The notes below the pieces were generated by a model that saw only the letters and a program-made list of their open reading frames with translations, did not search any database and was not told where the DNA came from. DNA of 64,000 nt from Tenrec ecaudatus (lineage: Eukaryota; Chordata; Mammalia; Afrosoricida; Tenrecidae), in contig NC_134542.1 of NCBI RefSeq assembly GCF_050624435.1, positions 7,994,497 to 8,058,496 of the forward strand, read 5' to 3'. The position numbers and the translations under genes were made by a program. Positions 46,003 to 56,599 of this stretch are shown here, piece by piece (positions within the stretch are counted from its first letter, which is position 1; each line of letters begins with the position of its first letter).

Positions 46003-47829
46003 GGGCTTGATCCCTCCTGCCGGCAGCAAAGGCCCCTCCTGTTAGGGCGATGAAATCCGGCTGCAGCCTGTGGGGAAAGCAAGGCAGGTGTGGGAACTGG
46101 AGAGCCTGGCGGGCAGGGCGGGGGTGTGCGTGTGTGTGCGCGTGTGTGTTCTCATGTCCGCACGAGTACAGGCAGCCCCTCCCCAAAGCCTTAGAGCTAC
46201 AGGTGCAGCCCCTAAAAGCACGGTGACCCCCGTGTGTCATGCTACGTCGGGTTTCCGGTGGCTGAGTGGTGGCGGTAGATTGCTGGGCCTTTCTTCCTCC
46301 TCCGTCCGAGTCCGTGCCAGAAGCTCCTCTGAGACATGCTCAGCACCACAGGGCACGCAAGCCTCAGATGGCAGATGGTGCAGGCTACACGCGAGGCACC
46401 CTGGCTGGACGTCCTTTCGGGCCCTGCTCCGTTTGGGCAGCCCGGGTGGCCAGGGGTGGACAACGGACAGACATATCTTCATGGCCGAGGCTGCTGGGAC
46501 CACCTCTCCGTGTGGGGAGGGGTGCGTTTCATTCACAGTGGGGGGCGGGATCAGTGTCTTTACCCAGTGCACATGGCCCGGTGGTCCCAGGGGACCTGAG
46601 GCAGGGCAGGGAGGCCCTGACCCCCCTGGAACTGGGCTCCCGCCTTGGGCATCCTGTGTTGGCCCTAATTCTGGCCCCTGTGCATTTGAGTGCCAGCAGC
46701 AACAACACACAGTGAGAGAAGATGCAGCTGGAAGTCTCTGCTCCGCTGGCTCCCACTCCCTCAGCAAAGCCTGCTGGCCTGAAGGGGCCGTCTCCTTGGT
46801 AACAGGCTCAGGCCCTGCTGTGGTCTCTGGAGCCTGCTAGGAGAGGGGACAGCAGAGGTGGGGTGGGAACGGGGAGCTCTGCTTCTGGGAGGAGCAGACC
46901 CCTCTTGGGTGCTATCTGGTCTCCATCTGGTCTGGGAGGTGGGTGGCTGCCCCCGAGAGCGGGTCTCCAGGGCCGAGAAGGTAGAATGCGGCCCGTCTGC
47001 AGGCTTGCCCTGCCCCCAGTGACTGCGTGGTTCTGAAGGTCTCTGTGGCAATGGGGAAGAGGGTCTTTGCTGCCCACAACTAAGTGAGAGCCACCTCATT
47101 TTTCACCTTCCTCAGCGCTCCAGCATCCAGAGAGGCCTGATGCTCCCCAGATCCACCACTACCCCCCCCCCCCCACACACACACTCACCTCTATCAGAAC
47201 CTGCACCACCAGGGCTGGCCTGAGAACCTCACTGTGCTACCCTGTCACGCACATCCCCTCCCTCTTCTGCACCTTCCTTGCCCTCTCCCCTTGAACCGTC
47301 TGGAAGGGAGGCATCTGGCTGCAGGTCGGCTGAGGCTTCCTGGGAGCTAGTGAGGCAGGTGCGACCACCTGGGGAGAGAGCCCTTGTTGCCCAGCTCCTG
47401 GCGCCCCGTGTGGTCAGGGTGCAGCTGTGCTCCATGGACCTGTCAATGGACGGCTTTTCTGACAGCAGATCTCTAGGCCTTTCTTCCTGGTGCGCACAGG
47501 TGGATTTAAACCTCATCTTTCCATCAGCAGCCAAGTGCTTGGTCAGTTTGACCTGGGACTCCCTGGGTCAGGGGGAGACAAGCTTTGTGTCTGGAGAGGG
47601 GAGAGGCTACCAGTATTCCCTGGGGGGCAGCCAGGGGAATGAAGCCCCAGCCCTGCTCTGACAGACCCTCCAGGAGCAAAGCCCAGAATTCAGGCACAGG
47701 CTGGCTCTCCTGAGGCCGAGGAAGGAGATCAGAGGGAGGGGGAGGCGATTCGAAGACTAACTGGAACAAAGCCAAGTGTTTACCAGCTTCTGCAGTTGGT
47801 GTACGTAAAGCGTTATCTACCCCAGACTC
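46003..47829. other. GC-rich sequence without recognised gene
   Basis: The plus-strand frame at 46070-46840 is 256 codons but overlaps a 176-codon minus-strand frame and has no domain. A second-type SINE remnant (CTCTAGGCCTTTCTTCCTGG) lies near 47467. A 13-C run followed by CA repeats is at about 47163-47183. Confidence 0.4.
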
Positions 47830-48005
47830 CAAATGCACTGCCATCGAGTCACTTCAGAGACCCTGGGACACGGTAGAACTGCCCTGGTGGGTTTCCCAGG
47901 CTGCACATCTTTACAGAAACAGGAAGTCTCACCTTTCTCTTGACGAGAAGCTGGTGGTTTCAAACAGCTGACCCAACGCATCACCCACTAAACCACCAGG
48001 GCTCG
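47830..48005 (-). mobile_element. AfroSINE
   Basis: GCACTGCCATCGAGTCACTTC, GGCTGCACATCTTTACAG, ending ACCACCAGGGCTC. Confidence 0.87.
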
Positions 48006-48204
48006 GATTGCCTGATGGGAACACTGAATTCTTTCAAGCCCTGAGCTGCATTTCTCCATACTTCTTTCAACTGCTGGGGATCAGTTGAGGGCTTAGTTGA
48101 TCTTCGCAAGGAAGTGCATCGGGTATTATTAGCCCAAGAAGGGTGCATGTGCTTGCTTGTTAGTTTTCCAGTGCTAGCCCTTTGCACAAGTCGGTGCACT
48201 AGAG

Positions 48205-50280
48205 TTAGAAAACCGAAGAGGAAGAACACCCTCAGTGCGTCTTAAACTGAAAGGCCCCCAAGAAGAAAGTCAAGCCTCGAGTTGCAACACTGAAAGATTC
48301 CACGGGTCAAATATTGAAGGTTGGGGGAAGAATGAAAGAAGATGGAAAGATACAAAGTTACGGCACCAGAAAGAACTAGCCAGCACCAACCACTTCAAGG
48401 GCATAGGAATTAGAAACAATGACATTGAAGGGGAAGTCCAGTTGCACTGAAGGCGTTAGCAAAGACGAGACTCCGGCAATTGATGGAGTACCAACTGCAG
48501 TATTTCAACAAGCTCACGAAGCACTGGAAGGATTCCCAAGAAATGTGGAAGGCGGCTACTTGGCCAGCTGCCTGGAAGAGATCCGTGTTTGTACCTGCGA
48601 CAGTTTATTGTGCCAGCCTGGCCGATAAGCACAAGTAGGATTAACTGAAGGGCGGAGGGATAAATGGCTCGGTGAGTCTCGCCTTGCTTGTTCTGTGCCT
48701 CAATTTAAAGGGGTACACTACCTGTGGGACGCCTAGCCTGTGGACTGTGTCGCTGTAAGTTCGTCTCTGGAGCTGGGGACCGACAGTTGGTGACAGTTGG
48801 TGACCTGCCTGGCTGTTTGCTGCCTGGGGATATATAGCCCAGCTCTCTGTATAGAAGGGGACTGGCAACTGGCGGCTCTCAAGTCTTAAAGGACTGCTAG
48901 TGTCTCACTGCTTTATAATTTAACTGTTCATTTCTTGTATCATCTATCTGTATATAATTTAATGGTTCATTTCTTGGATTATATATCTATCTTTATAAAT
49001 ATATTTATATATAATTACTAGCAATCTGGTTTGTCTCTCTAGAGAACCCTGTCCAACACAGTACCCATTCCAAAGAAAGGTGACCTGGCAGAATCCACAA
49101 TTTATAGAACTGTCTATTTATAGCACATGCAAGTAAAAGTTTGCTGAAGATCACCCAACAACGGTTGTAGCAGTGCCTTCCCAGGGAGCTGCCAGAGGCT
49201 CAGGCTGGATTCAGAAGAGGATGTGGAATAAGGGCTATCGTGGCTAATGCTAAGTAGATCATGGCTGAGAGCCGAGAATACGGGATCTTTACCTGTGTTT
49301 ACTGACTATGCCAGGGCATTTGACTCTGTGGACCATACGAACTATGGACAACCTTGAGAAGAATGGGAATTCCTGAACTTGTGCTCATGTGGACTTGCAC
49401 ATGGGTCAAGAGGCAGCTGCGCACCCAGAACAAGGGAATACTGCACGGTTTAAAAGCAGGAAAGGTTTGGTCTGTACGCTGGGTAAATCATCAGATAAAT
49501 GGGATTATATGAAGAAGAATGAGCATCAAGATTGGTGTGAGGTTTCTTAACAACCTGCGATACGCAGGTGACACAACCTTGCTTGCTGAAAATGAGGGGG
49601 ACTTGAAGATCAAGGAACGCAGCCTTCAGTGTGGGCTATACTTCACTGTAAACAAGGCCCAGACCCTCACCACTGGACCAGTAAGTCACATCGCGATAAA
49701 TGGAGAAAAGATTGATGTCGTCAAGGAGTTTGTCCAATTTGAATCAAAGCTCATGGAAGCAGCAGTCGAAAGGTCAAACGACATATTGCATCGGGTAAAC
49801 CTGCTGTCTGAGATCTCATTAGCTTATTGAAAAGCAAGGATGCTGCTTTGAGGACTAAGTGCCCTTGACCCAAGCCGTGGTATTTCAGTGGCCTCCTATG
49901 TGTGTGACAGTTAGGCTTTGGGTAAGGAGGACGGAAGCAGAGTCCATGCATTCGAACTGTGGTCCTGGCGAAGAACAAGAGCGAACACACCTGTCCCACA
50001 GGGACAGCAGGATGCTCCCCAAAGGCAAGGGTGCAGAGACTCTGTCTCGGGTGCTTTGAACAAGCTGTCGGGAGAGACTGATCCCCGGAGAAGAACAGCA
50101 TGCTTGGTAAAGGGGAGGGGCAGCGAAGAAGGGAAAAGCCCTGGACAAGATGGATGGACACAGCGGCTTCAACAATGGGCTCAAACATAAAAGACAATTG
50201 TGAGGAAGCTGTTGGAGCCGGTGGTGTTTTGTTCTGTTGTGCGCAGGGTCACGATGAGGCAGACGGCACCAAACACCAAG
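48205..50280 (+). mobile_element. RTE (BovB-like) LINE with dead reverse transcriptase, split by an ERVL LTR
   Basis: Forward RTE from before the RT domain to the 3' end. Before the LTR the sense strand encodes an AIDGVPTAVFQQAHEALEG segment, and after it a VPIPKKGDLAEST-like segment. The frame at 49519-49830 has LRYAGDTTLLAENEGDLKIK, where the catalytic Y-A-D-D motif has become Y-A-G-D, then an AINGEKIDVVKEFVQF segment. The frame at 49918-50190 carries FELWSWRR. The 3' end passes GTGCGCAGGGTCACGATGAG and GACGGCACCAAACACC. Lost catalytic Asp, stops and frameshifts make it inactive. Confidence 0.9.
48596..49060 (+). mobile_element. ERVL/MLT2-type solo LTR (465 bp) nested in RTE
   Basis: A 5-bp duplication, GTACC, at 48591-48595 and 49061-49065 flanks a TG...CA-bounded block, and the RTE reads through when it is removed. 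The start resembles MLT2-type LTRs, and so does the end, TCTCTAGAGAACCCTGTCC then AACACA. Five-base duplications are typical of ERVL-class LTRs. There is no internal viral sequence and no coding frame. Confidence 0.82.
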
Positions 50281-50577
50281 CAGCGACAACCGATGGGGGA
50301 CTGCATCCTGGAGCTACTGAGGAACTTGCTCAGATTCCCTGTGGACGGCCCTCCCTGAACACACATACATACCCCTTCTCCCACCAGGAGCTGAAGCCTC
50401 TGTCTCTTCCTCTTGGATCTGAGTTGGTCCCCTGGCTGCTTTGGCCAATAGGCTGTGGAGGAAATGATGTTCTGGGATTTCCCAGGTCAGGCATCGTGAA
50501 GGCATGTCAGGAGAGAGAACTCTTAAACTGGAGATCAGACTACTCCCCTGAAGTCGTCTGAAAACCAAACAATGTTC
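50281..50577. other. Unrecognised sequence between RTE copies
   Basis: No gene or named repeat. Confidence 0.3.
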
Positions 50578-50700
50578 TTGTTGCTTGGTGCCCTCCAATC
50601 AGTTCCTGCTCAGAGTGACCGTATGGACGATGGAAGGGAAGACTGCCCTGCCCGGTCCCGAGCCGTCTTCTCCACCCTCCGGTTGTGCTCACGCAGACCC
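50578..50700 (-). mobile_element. RTE LINE 3' end, short
   Basis: GTTGCTTGGTGCCCTCCAATC, then CTGCCCGGTCCCGAGCCGTC; a 5'-truncated copy. Confidence 0.7.
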
Positions 50701-51021
50701 TCTAGCTTGGGTAAGACTTCCCAACAAAATCCTCCTCGGCCCTCCAGGTCCTCTCGCTGCCCTCCAGGACCGAGCTCACTTGTGCGTTGCCGTGCAGGGA
50801 ACAGCAAACTCCCCTTGCGAACATTTCTGGCCATTTCCTCACCAATGCAGTCGTCCATTTTCTTAAAACTTCTTCCTATTCAGGCCCCTGATTGTCTTGT
50901 GTCCTTCAAGAAAAGCGATCAGGTTTATCCCATTGGGGTCCCCGCCCCCAAGCAGTCGCCGTCATCTTCTGAACTGACCTCTCTGCCTTGAGTTTAACGG
51001 CCCAGCAGACCCCACTCCCCA
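50701..51021. other. Unrecognised sequence
   Basis: No gene or named repeat recognised. Confidence 0.3.
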
Positions 51022-51203
51022 GACACTCACAGGTCACTTAGACTCATAGGGACCCTCCAGGACACACAGGGGAGGACAGCCCCTGTGGGCTTCCAAGACT
51101 CTAGCTCTCTTCAGGCAGCAGAAAGCCTCGTCTCTCTCTCTCCCAGAGTAGTTGGTGGTTTTGAACTCCTGACCTTGTGGTTAGCAGCCCAACATGTAAC
51201 CCA
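51022..51203 (-). mobile_element. AfroSINE
   Basis: TTAGACTCATAGGGACCCTCC, then TTGAACTCCTGACCTTGTGG and TTAGCAGCCCAACATG. Confidence 0.87.
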
Positions 51204-51447
51204 CTCTCTCCTGGGATCTCTCTTGACAGAGAACTTGTCTGCAGCCACCGCCGATCATAGAGACATGGTTCAACATGTTTGGCTCAACATGCATGAACTG
51301 AAGCGAGAAGCAAGACTTTCTGGTTGACCCTCCAGCGTGTTGGAGTCCCCATCCCTAGGCACCTGGAGTGACTCCATCTGGTAACAGAATTTGCTATGTT
51401 AATGAGATCATTAACCGTGCTGGGCATACTGTAAGTCTATTGTCATC

Positions 51448-51545
51448 TGAAGCCTCATCTTTCTCCTGACGCCGCTGGTGGGTTTGAACCTCTGACCTTT
51501 CGACCAGCAGCCCAATGCTTAACCCACTGCGCCAGTAGGGCTCGG
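51448..51545 (-). mobile_element. AfroSINE head half
   Basis: GAAGCCTCATCTTTCTCCTG, GGTTTGAACCTCTGACC, ACTGCGCCAGTAGGGCTC; the SINE 3' half is absent. Confidence 0.8.
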
Positions 51546-51923
51546 GAAATGGAAACCCTGCCTTCAGGAGTGCATAGACCCAGCGGGAGGATACGCTGAA
51601 AAGAATAGATTCTTGTGTTGATAGTTCTCTTCATTAATGGTGTCCAATGACTTTGTGGCGATACTTTTGGAGTTTAGTCTCATCTTGGGAGGGACAGACA
51701 CAATATACCCAACCATTTTCCATCCTCTGCTCCCCCAGATTCATGTCCTTCCCACATGAAAACCCCTTCACCCCATCACCGTGGGGAAGAGCATCCAGAC
51801 TCAGGGGCCTATGGGAACCCACTACAAGCACTAGAATGGACTCTCCCTCTAGTGACTGACTTTAAGAAGTCGTGACCAAGATCACATTTCCTGTCACAGG
51901 CCCAAGTACCCACTGCCATCTCT
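51546..51923. other. Unrecognised sequence
   Basis: No gene or named repeat recognised. Confidence 0.3.
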
Positions 51924-52137
51924 TCAGGAGCCCTGGCGACATCGTGGTGGCTCATCGGGCTGCTAACTGCGAGGTCAGCAGTTCAAGTGCCAGCGGCTGT
52001 GAGGGAGAAAGGAGGAGCTTTCTACTCCCATAGAGAGCTACAGCCTGGGAAACTCACAGGGGAAGCCCTCCTGTCTCCTCATGGGTCACTCATCTAGGGT
52101 CACTCGTTCTGAGTCAGCAGTTTGGTTTGGGTTTTGC
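51924..52137 (+). mobile_element. AfroSINE, left arm of an inverted pair
   Basis: AGGAGCCCTGGCGACATCG, CTGCTAACTGCGAGGTCAGC, then a partly duplicated tail (GGGTCACTCATCTAGGGTC) ending in TTTGGTTTGGGTTTT. Confidence 0.88.
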
Positions 52138-52138
52138 T

Positions 52139-52317
52139 ATCTCGTCGGTTCTGCGTCGGAGTGACCCGATAGGACAGAGCAGAACTGCTCCAAAGGGTTT
52201 CCTAGACTGTGACTCTTTCACCGGAGCAGAGCTCCTCGTCTTTCTCCCAAGGAGCCGCTGGTGGGTTTGAACCAACAACCTCACCAACAACAGCCCACTG
52301 CATCGCAGGGCTCCTTA
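52139..52317 (-). mobile_element. AfroSINE, right arm of an inverted pair
   Basis: CTCGTCGGTTCTGCGTCGGAG, GGGTTTCCTAGACTGTGAC, GGTGGGTTTGAACC, ending GCAGGGCTCC. It abuts the forward copy tail to tail. Confidence 0.88.
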
Positions 52318-53397
52318 TCCATTAAATGGGGACTTGAGAAATAAGTTGCTATAGAAAAAAATGCCCCCTCCCTTTTGGGGGTGCATGTTTGAGTTCAGAG
52401 CTGTGTGATTCATCTTCGTTCTTGAGATCAGGCAGGAAATGAAGGCAGCGCCTCAGTGAACACGTCTACCCTGTGTTGGCTCGAATGGCAAGGGACCCGA
52501 CTGACCGGACTCTGAATGTGAAAACGGGCTTCGAATCTGGGGCAGGGGGCTGAGGGCTGAGACGCAGTCACACCAAGAAGCAGACTCTTGGAGGGGTGGC
52601 AAAATGCAGAACCAAGAGGCCTTGCTCATTGGGGACTCGGCCCCCGAGTTGGCTATTGGTCTCCTGCTTCCCTCCCCATTACGTCACTGCATCCGCCCAC
52701 CTCCCATCAGCTCTCTTTACATCCCTCCCTGGGGATGGACAGGATATTGTTCCCTGTTTGAGACAGGCCCTTTGTCTCTCTGCAGGAGCTGGCGCTTTGA
52801 CCTTCGCCTGCCCCTCCAGTTCTGGCAGGGGTTCCCCTGCAGTGTGATGAGGACAGGGAGGCGCCTATGGGGGCAGCTGTGTTGGGCGCCACCTCCCAGG
52901 ACTGCCCCACCCCCCACTCCAGGGGCCACCAAGGCCTGACGTTCCGGCCTGCTTCACAGTCCCCATGCTCACTGCTAAGGGTTGAATGGTAACCCCTGCC
53001 CCTGCAATGTAAAGTGTAAGCCCCCCGAAGGCAGTTCTAGACTCAAGCAGTGGCTAGAAGGTTCTAGTGGACTAAAGCAGACAGCAGAGGAACATCTCTG
53101 AGGGTGGTGCTGACACAGAAGGGTCCTGGGAGATGTGCCAACAGCCTGGTCTTCAGAAGCGAGGACCGTGAGACTTCGCCTCTGCGGAGGGACCAGTCCT
53201 GGGGAAGGAAGGACTCAGGCTTGGTCAAGTCACCGAGAGAGTGGGGAGACTGACTGACATGGTGGCTCTACCGGGACTCCCACATCATAGTCGGGAGGAG
53301 GGTGCGGGCCTGGGTGGGATTTGTCCCCCCTGTTGTACATGGCATCAGTATGCGTTGGAAATGCCCGGATTGGCATCGAATGTCCAAACAGTGAGTG
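52318..53397. other. Unrecognised sequence
   Basis: Frames of up to 111 codons at 52596-52939 overlap on both strands. No domain or exon evidence. Confidence 0.35.
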
Positions 53398-53559
53398 GTG
53401 ATAGGTGTCCTAGTGGTGCGGTGGGTGAGCACTGGGCTGCTGGCCAAGGAGCAGCGGGTGGGTTGGCGCCACGGACTTGCAGCTCACTGCCTGACCAACA
53501 GAGCCTCCAGCTGCCCCCGGAGCAGGATAAGGCTGGTTGTAGGACAGTTTGGGGCCTAT
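53398..53559 (+). mobile_element. Diverged AfroSINE head and body
   Basis: GTCCTAGTGGTGCGGTGGG, GAGCACTGGGCTGCTGGCC; the rest is weakly preserved. Confidence 0.55.
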
Positions 53560-53765
53560 AGATGGGTCTCACTGCCATTGGGTCGAGGCTGACTCACAGC
53601 GACCCTATAGGACAGTCTGGGGGACCCTATAGATGGGTCTCACTGCCATTGGGCCGAGGCTGACTCACAGTGACCCTGTAGGCCAGGACAGAACTGCCCC
53701 AGTGGGTTTCCCAGACTGTCACTCTCGATGGAATAGAATGCCTCCTCTTTGTCCGTTTACACTAC
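53560..53765 (-). mobile_element. AfroSINE with an internal tandem duplication
   Basis: The 3' part, GGGTCTCACTGCCATTGGG plus GAGGCTGACTCACAG, is present twice in a row, about 70 bases apart. A single body and head portion follows (GGGTTTCCCAGACTGTCAC). Confidence 0.82.
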
Positions 53766-54335
53766 GTGGAGATGTAGCTCTAGGGTAGACTGGGTGGGGG
53801 TGGGTTTGGGCTTTGGTCTAATCCCATTCTGAACTGGGCTCTCTTGTTATGGTCACCAGGTAGAGGGCTTGGGGTCCATGTCTCTTGGGACATAAAGCGA
53901 AGAGCTGCAGATACGTGTAGGTGGGAGCTGTCCAGGGAGCCCAGAAACAGAAGCTGAAACACCACAGACCCCACCAGAGCCAACAGAGAGGGGCTGCCTG
54001 CCCCAGAGCCAGCGCCCAGGTACTGGCTGTGGCCTCTTGAACTGTGTGAGGATCCATGTCTGCTCCTGAAAGTCTGTGGTATTTCGGCTACAGCCGCACT
54101 CTGCTCACCTCACCTGCCCTCCTCCTCCTCTTTCTCCTCCTCCCCCACTCCCTCCTCCTCCTGCTTTAAAGCCCAGCAGAGGCTCCCACCCAGCCTGCAT
54201 CCCGCTGGCTCACAGCATGATCTCGCCCTCCCCCAGCAGAAAGATCCCACAAAACCCAGAAATTCTCCTGGCTGCCAACGACCTTTAAGGGATAGCCTCC
54301 AGACTCCCATTCTCTAATGCCCAGCAAACCCACAG
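53766..54335. other. Unrecognised sequence
   Basis: Contains a CTCCTC-rich pyrimidine stretch at about 54110-54165. No gene recognised. Confidence 0.35.
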
Positions 54336-54525
54336 GCCCCGGTGTCGTGGCGTGGTGCTTACACAGTGGGCGGCTAACCCTAAGGTCACCAGCTGCTCCC
54401 CGTGAGAATGAGGAGGTTTTCTACTCCTGTCAAGGGCGACCATCTCAGAAACCCACAGGGGCAGCTCTACCCTGTCCTGCAGGGTCGCGATGAGTCGGCA
54501 TCGACTCCGTGCCAGCAAGTGAGAA
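54336..54525 (+). mobile_element. AfroSINE
   Basis: CCCCGGTGTCGTGGCGTGG, GGGCGGCTAACCCTAAGGTC, and GGGTCGCGATGAGTCGGCAT followed by the ATCGACTCCGTG tail. Confidence 0.9.
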
Positions 54526-54907
54526 CCTTTCAGACGTGGTATCACCAGGCCTTTCTGGGGCACTGCTTGTGGACTTGACTCTCCAGCCCTTTGTGAATGA
54601 CAGTGAGTGCCGCCCATGGTCCTCCGTGTGCCAGGAGGCTAGAGACCCCCCCCTCCACCCTCTCCATAGCAGAATCCTCGCCCTGGGGACCTTGCAAGCC
54701 CTGTCATTGGTGGTCTGCAGCTGACATACAAGGTCTCCTGGTAGAAGCATGCTCTTGGAGGGTGGGTTCGCCCATCCCAGAGCCCACAGGCACCCCCAGG
54801 TGGGAAGGACCTATTTCCCTGTCCACCCCTGGATATTTCTCAAGGGTTTGCGGCCCATCAAAATACTCTGGTGGGTGGTAACTCCTTCTGGCTCCCAGCT
54901 GAGAACT

Positions 54908-54980
54908 GTTTCCATGGCAACCGCCCAGGCTCTGGTTTCCATGGCGACTGCCTGGGCTCTGGTTTCCACGGCGACACTTG
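54908..54980. promoter_or_regulatory. Three tandem X-box-like (RFX) motifs in 27-bp units
   Basis: GTTTCCATGGCAAC (54908-54921), GTTTCCATGGCGAC (54935-54948) and GTTTCCACGGCGAC (54962-54975) are spaced exactly 27 bases apart in a short minisatellite. The X-box bound by RFX factors is a near-palindrome of the form GTTGCCATGGCAAC; the first copy matches one half-site perfectly and the other closely. Function is not shown by the sequence. Confidence 0.4.
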
Positions 54981-55186
54981 CAGGAGGGTTACAGGGTTTC
55001 CTATTTATGTCCATTTAACATTTCCCTCCGCTCTGTTCTCCAGGCTAAATCCAGGTGGACTTAATACCGGGCATCCTTCCCAGAGTGGGGGACAGGCCAC
55101 AAGGGCCAGAGAAGGGGGACATGGGTGAAATTGCGTGCAGTTTGCTGTATGTGAGGGCAGTGTCTCAGCCCCCTCTTCGCTCCCAG

Positions 55187-55188
<2 letters not shown>

Positions 55189-55229
<41 letters not shown>
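55189..55229. repeat. (CA)n microsatellite
   Basis: About 20 CA units. Confidence 0.96.
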
Positions 55230-55233
<4 letters not shown>

Positions 55234-56129
55234 AAGGATCCATCTCTGAGTACAGAGGCATCAGCCCCCACGACCTCCACGCTCCAGGGCTCTCTGTGGT
55301 TTTCAGAATCCAGCCACCAACCTCAGACACACACCCCCGTAGCTGTCTCCCCAGGCTCGCAGTGCTCTCGGCTGCCCCCAGTGATAGCTCTTGGAGAACC
55401 CGAGACACCGGCACCAGCACATGTCTCATCCTTTGTGACAGCACTTCACCCTGTACTTAACAAGTCCAGGCTCCCAGTCCAGATGTGCGCATCCCGCTTC
55501 TGGCATTGCAGTAACTACCCGTGTGCACGCGCTCCGCACTGTTGGTCTCTGGGCACGTGCCTAGCAGTGCCATCCCTGGGTCAGAGAGAGTGCATTTTGA
55601 ATGTTGATTTGCCAGACTGATCCCGCCTCCTTTGCGGGGGACATTGTAGTGTGGTCCAGGTGAAGGTTGACAGTGGAGTTTCCCGCCCCTCTCAACAACT
55701 GGCCCATGTCTTGGCTCGTGACGTGGGGTGTAACCCCCACTTGATGGAGCAGGGCCCTCGTTACTTCCCAGGGCTCCCGATTTTCCTGTCACCCAGCTTT
55801 CCCTACATCTGAGTGTTGTGGGGGCGAATGCGGCCCTGCTGGTCTCCCACGGCTGCTTGTTCTGCGGGACACACCCCTCACGGGTGCCCTTGTTCGCTCG
55901 GGCCTGTCTATTGGGGCGGGGATTGCCGGATTCCTTTCCATGTCTGAAGGGTGTCTCGGGTAAGTCTGGCCTTTTTAATGCCATTTATTCTTATTTCTGG
56001 TACAAGGGACCTTGTATACACCAGAAGATGGCGGGTTATTGCATCAAAGAAAACATCTTCCCGACTGAGCACAACCTAGTTTTCCACAGAAAGCAGACAA
56101 AGGGAGCGTCAAACAAGAAGCGCTCAAGG
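55230..56129. other. Unrecognised sequence
   Basis: The 175-codon minus-strand frame at 55457-55984 and overlapping plus-strand frames show no domain. Confidence 0.35.
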
Positions 56130-56475
56130 CCAGTCAGTAATACACCTATCTCTGCCGAAGAACACACAGGTCTGTCTTGGAAGAAGTACAGGCAGAGCGC
56201 TCCTTAGGGGCAAGATGACGAGATTTCATCTCTCGTACTTTGCACATGTTGCCAGGAAAGACCAGTCCCTGGAGAAGGGCATCGTGCTTGGTCAAGTGGA
56301 GGGGCAGCGAGAGAGAGGAAGACCTTCGACGAGCTGCACGGACAGTGGTTGCCATCGATGGGCTTCAACAGAGGGACAGTGGTGAGGAGGTCGCAGGACC
56401 GGGCAGTGTTCCATTCTGTTGAATGGAGGGTCACGGTTAGAGCCAACTCCACGGCCCCTCACGAAAACATTGCGT
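56130..56475 (+). mobile_element. RTE LINE 3' end
   Basis: Sense strand: GGTCTGTCTTGGAAGAAGTAC, then GGAAAGACCAGTCCCTGGAG and GCTTGGTCAAGTGGAGGGGC, the standard C-terminal coding region and tail. Confidence 0.85.
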
Positions 56476-56599
56476 CCACATGTGACTCTTGGAAATGTAA
56501 GGTTGAGAGGGGAAAGTTAGGCAATAGGCGTGGATTTTGTCACCACTTTTAGGTGGAATCCAAGCAAAATATTGCAAGGTGTTATTTGGGAATTTATAG

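Noticed and set aside
46070-46840. 256-codon plus-strand open frame
   Set aside because: It overlaps a 176-codon minus-strand frame and begins near a GT-rich tract. Low stop frequency from GC-rich composition explains it.
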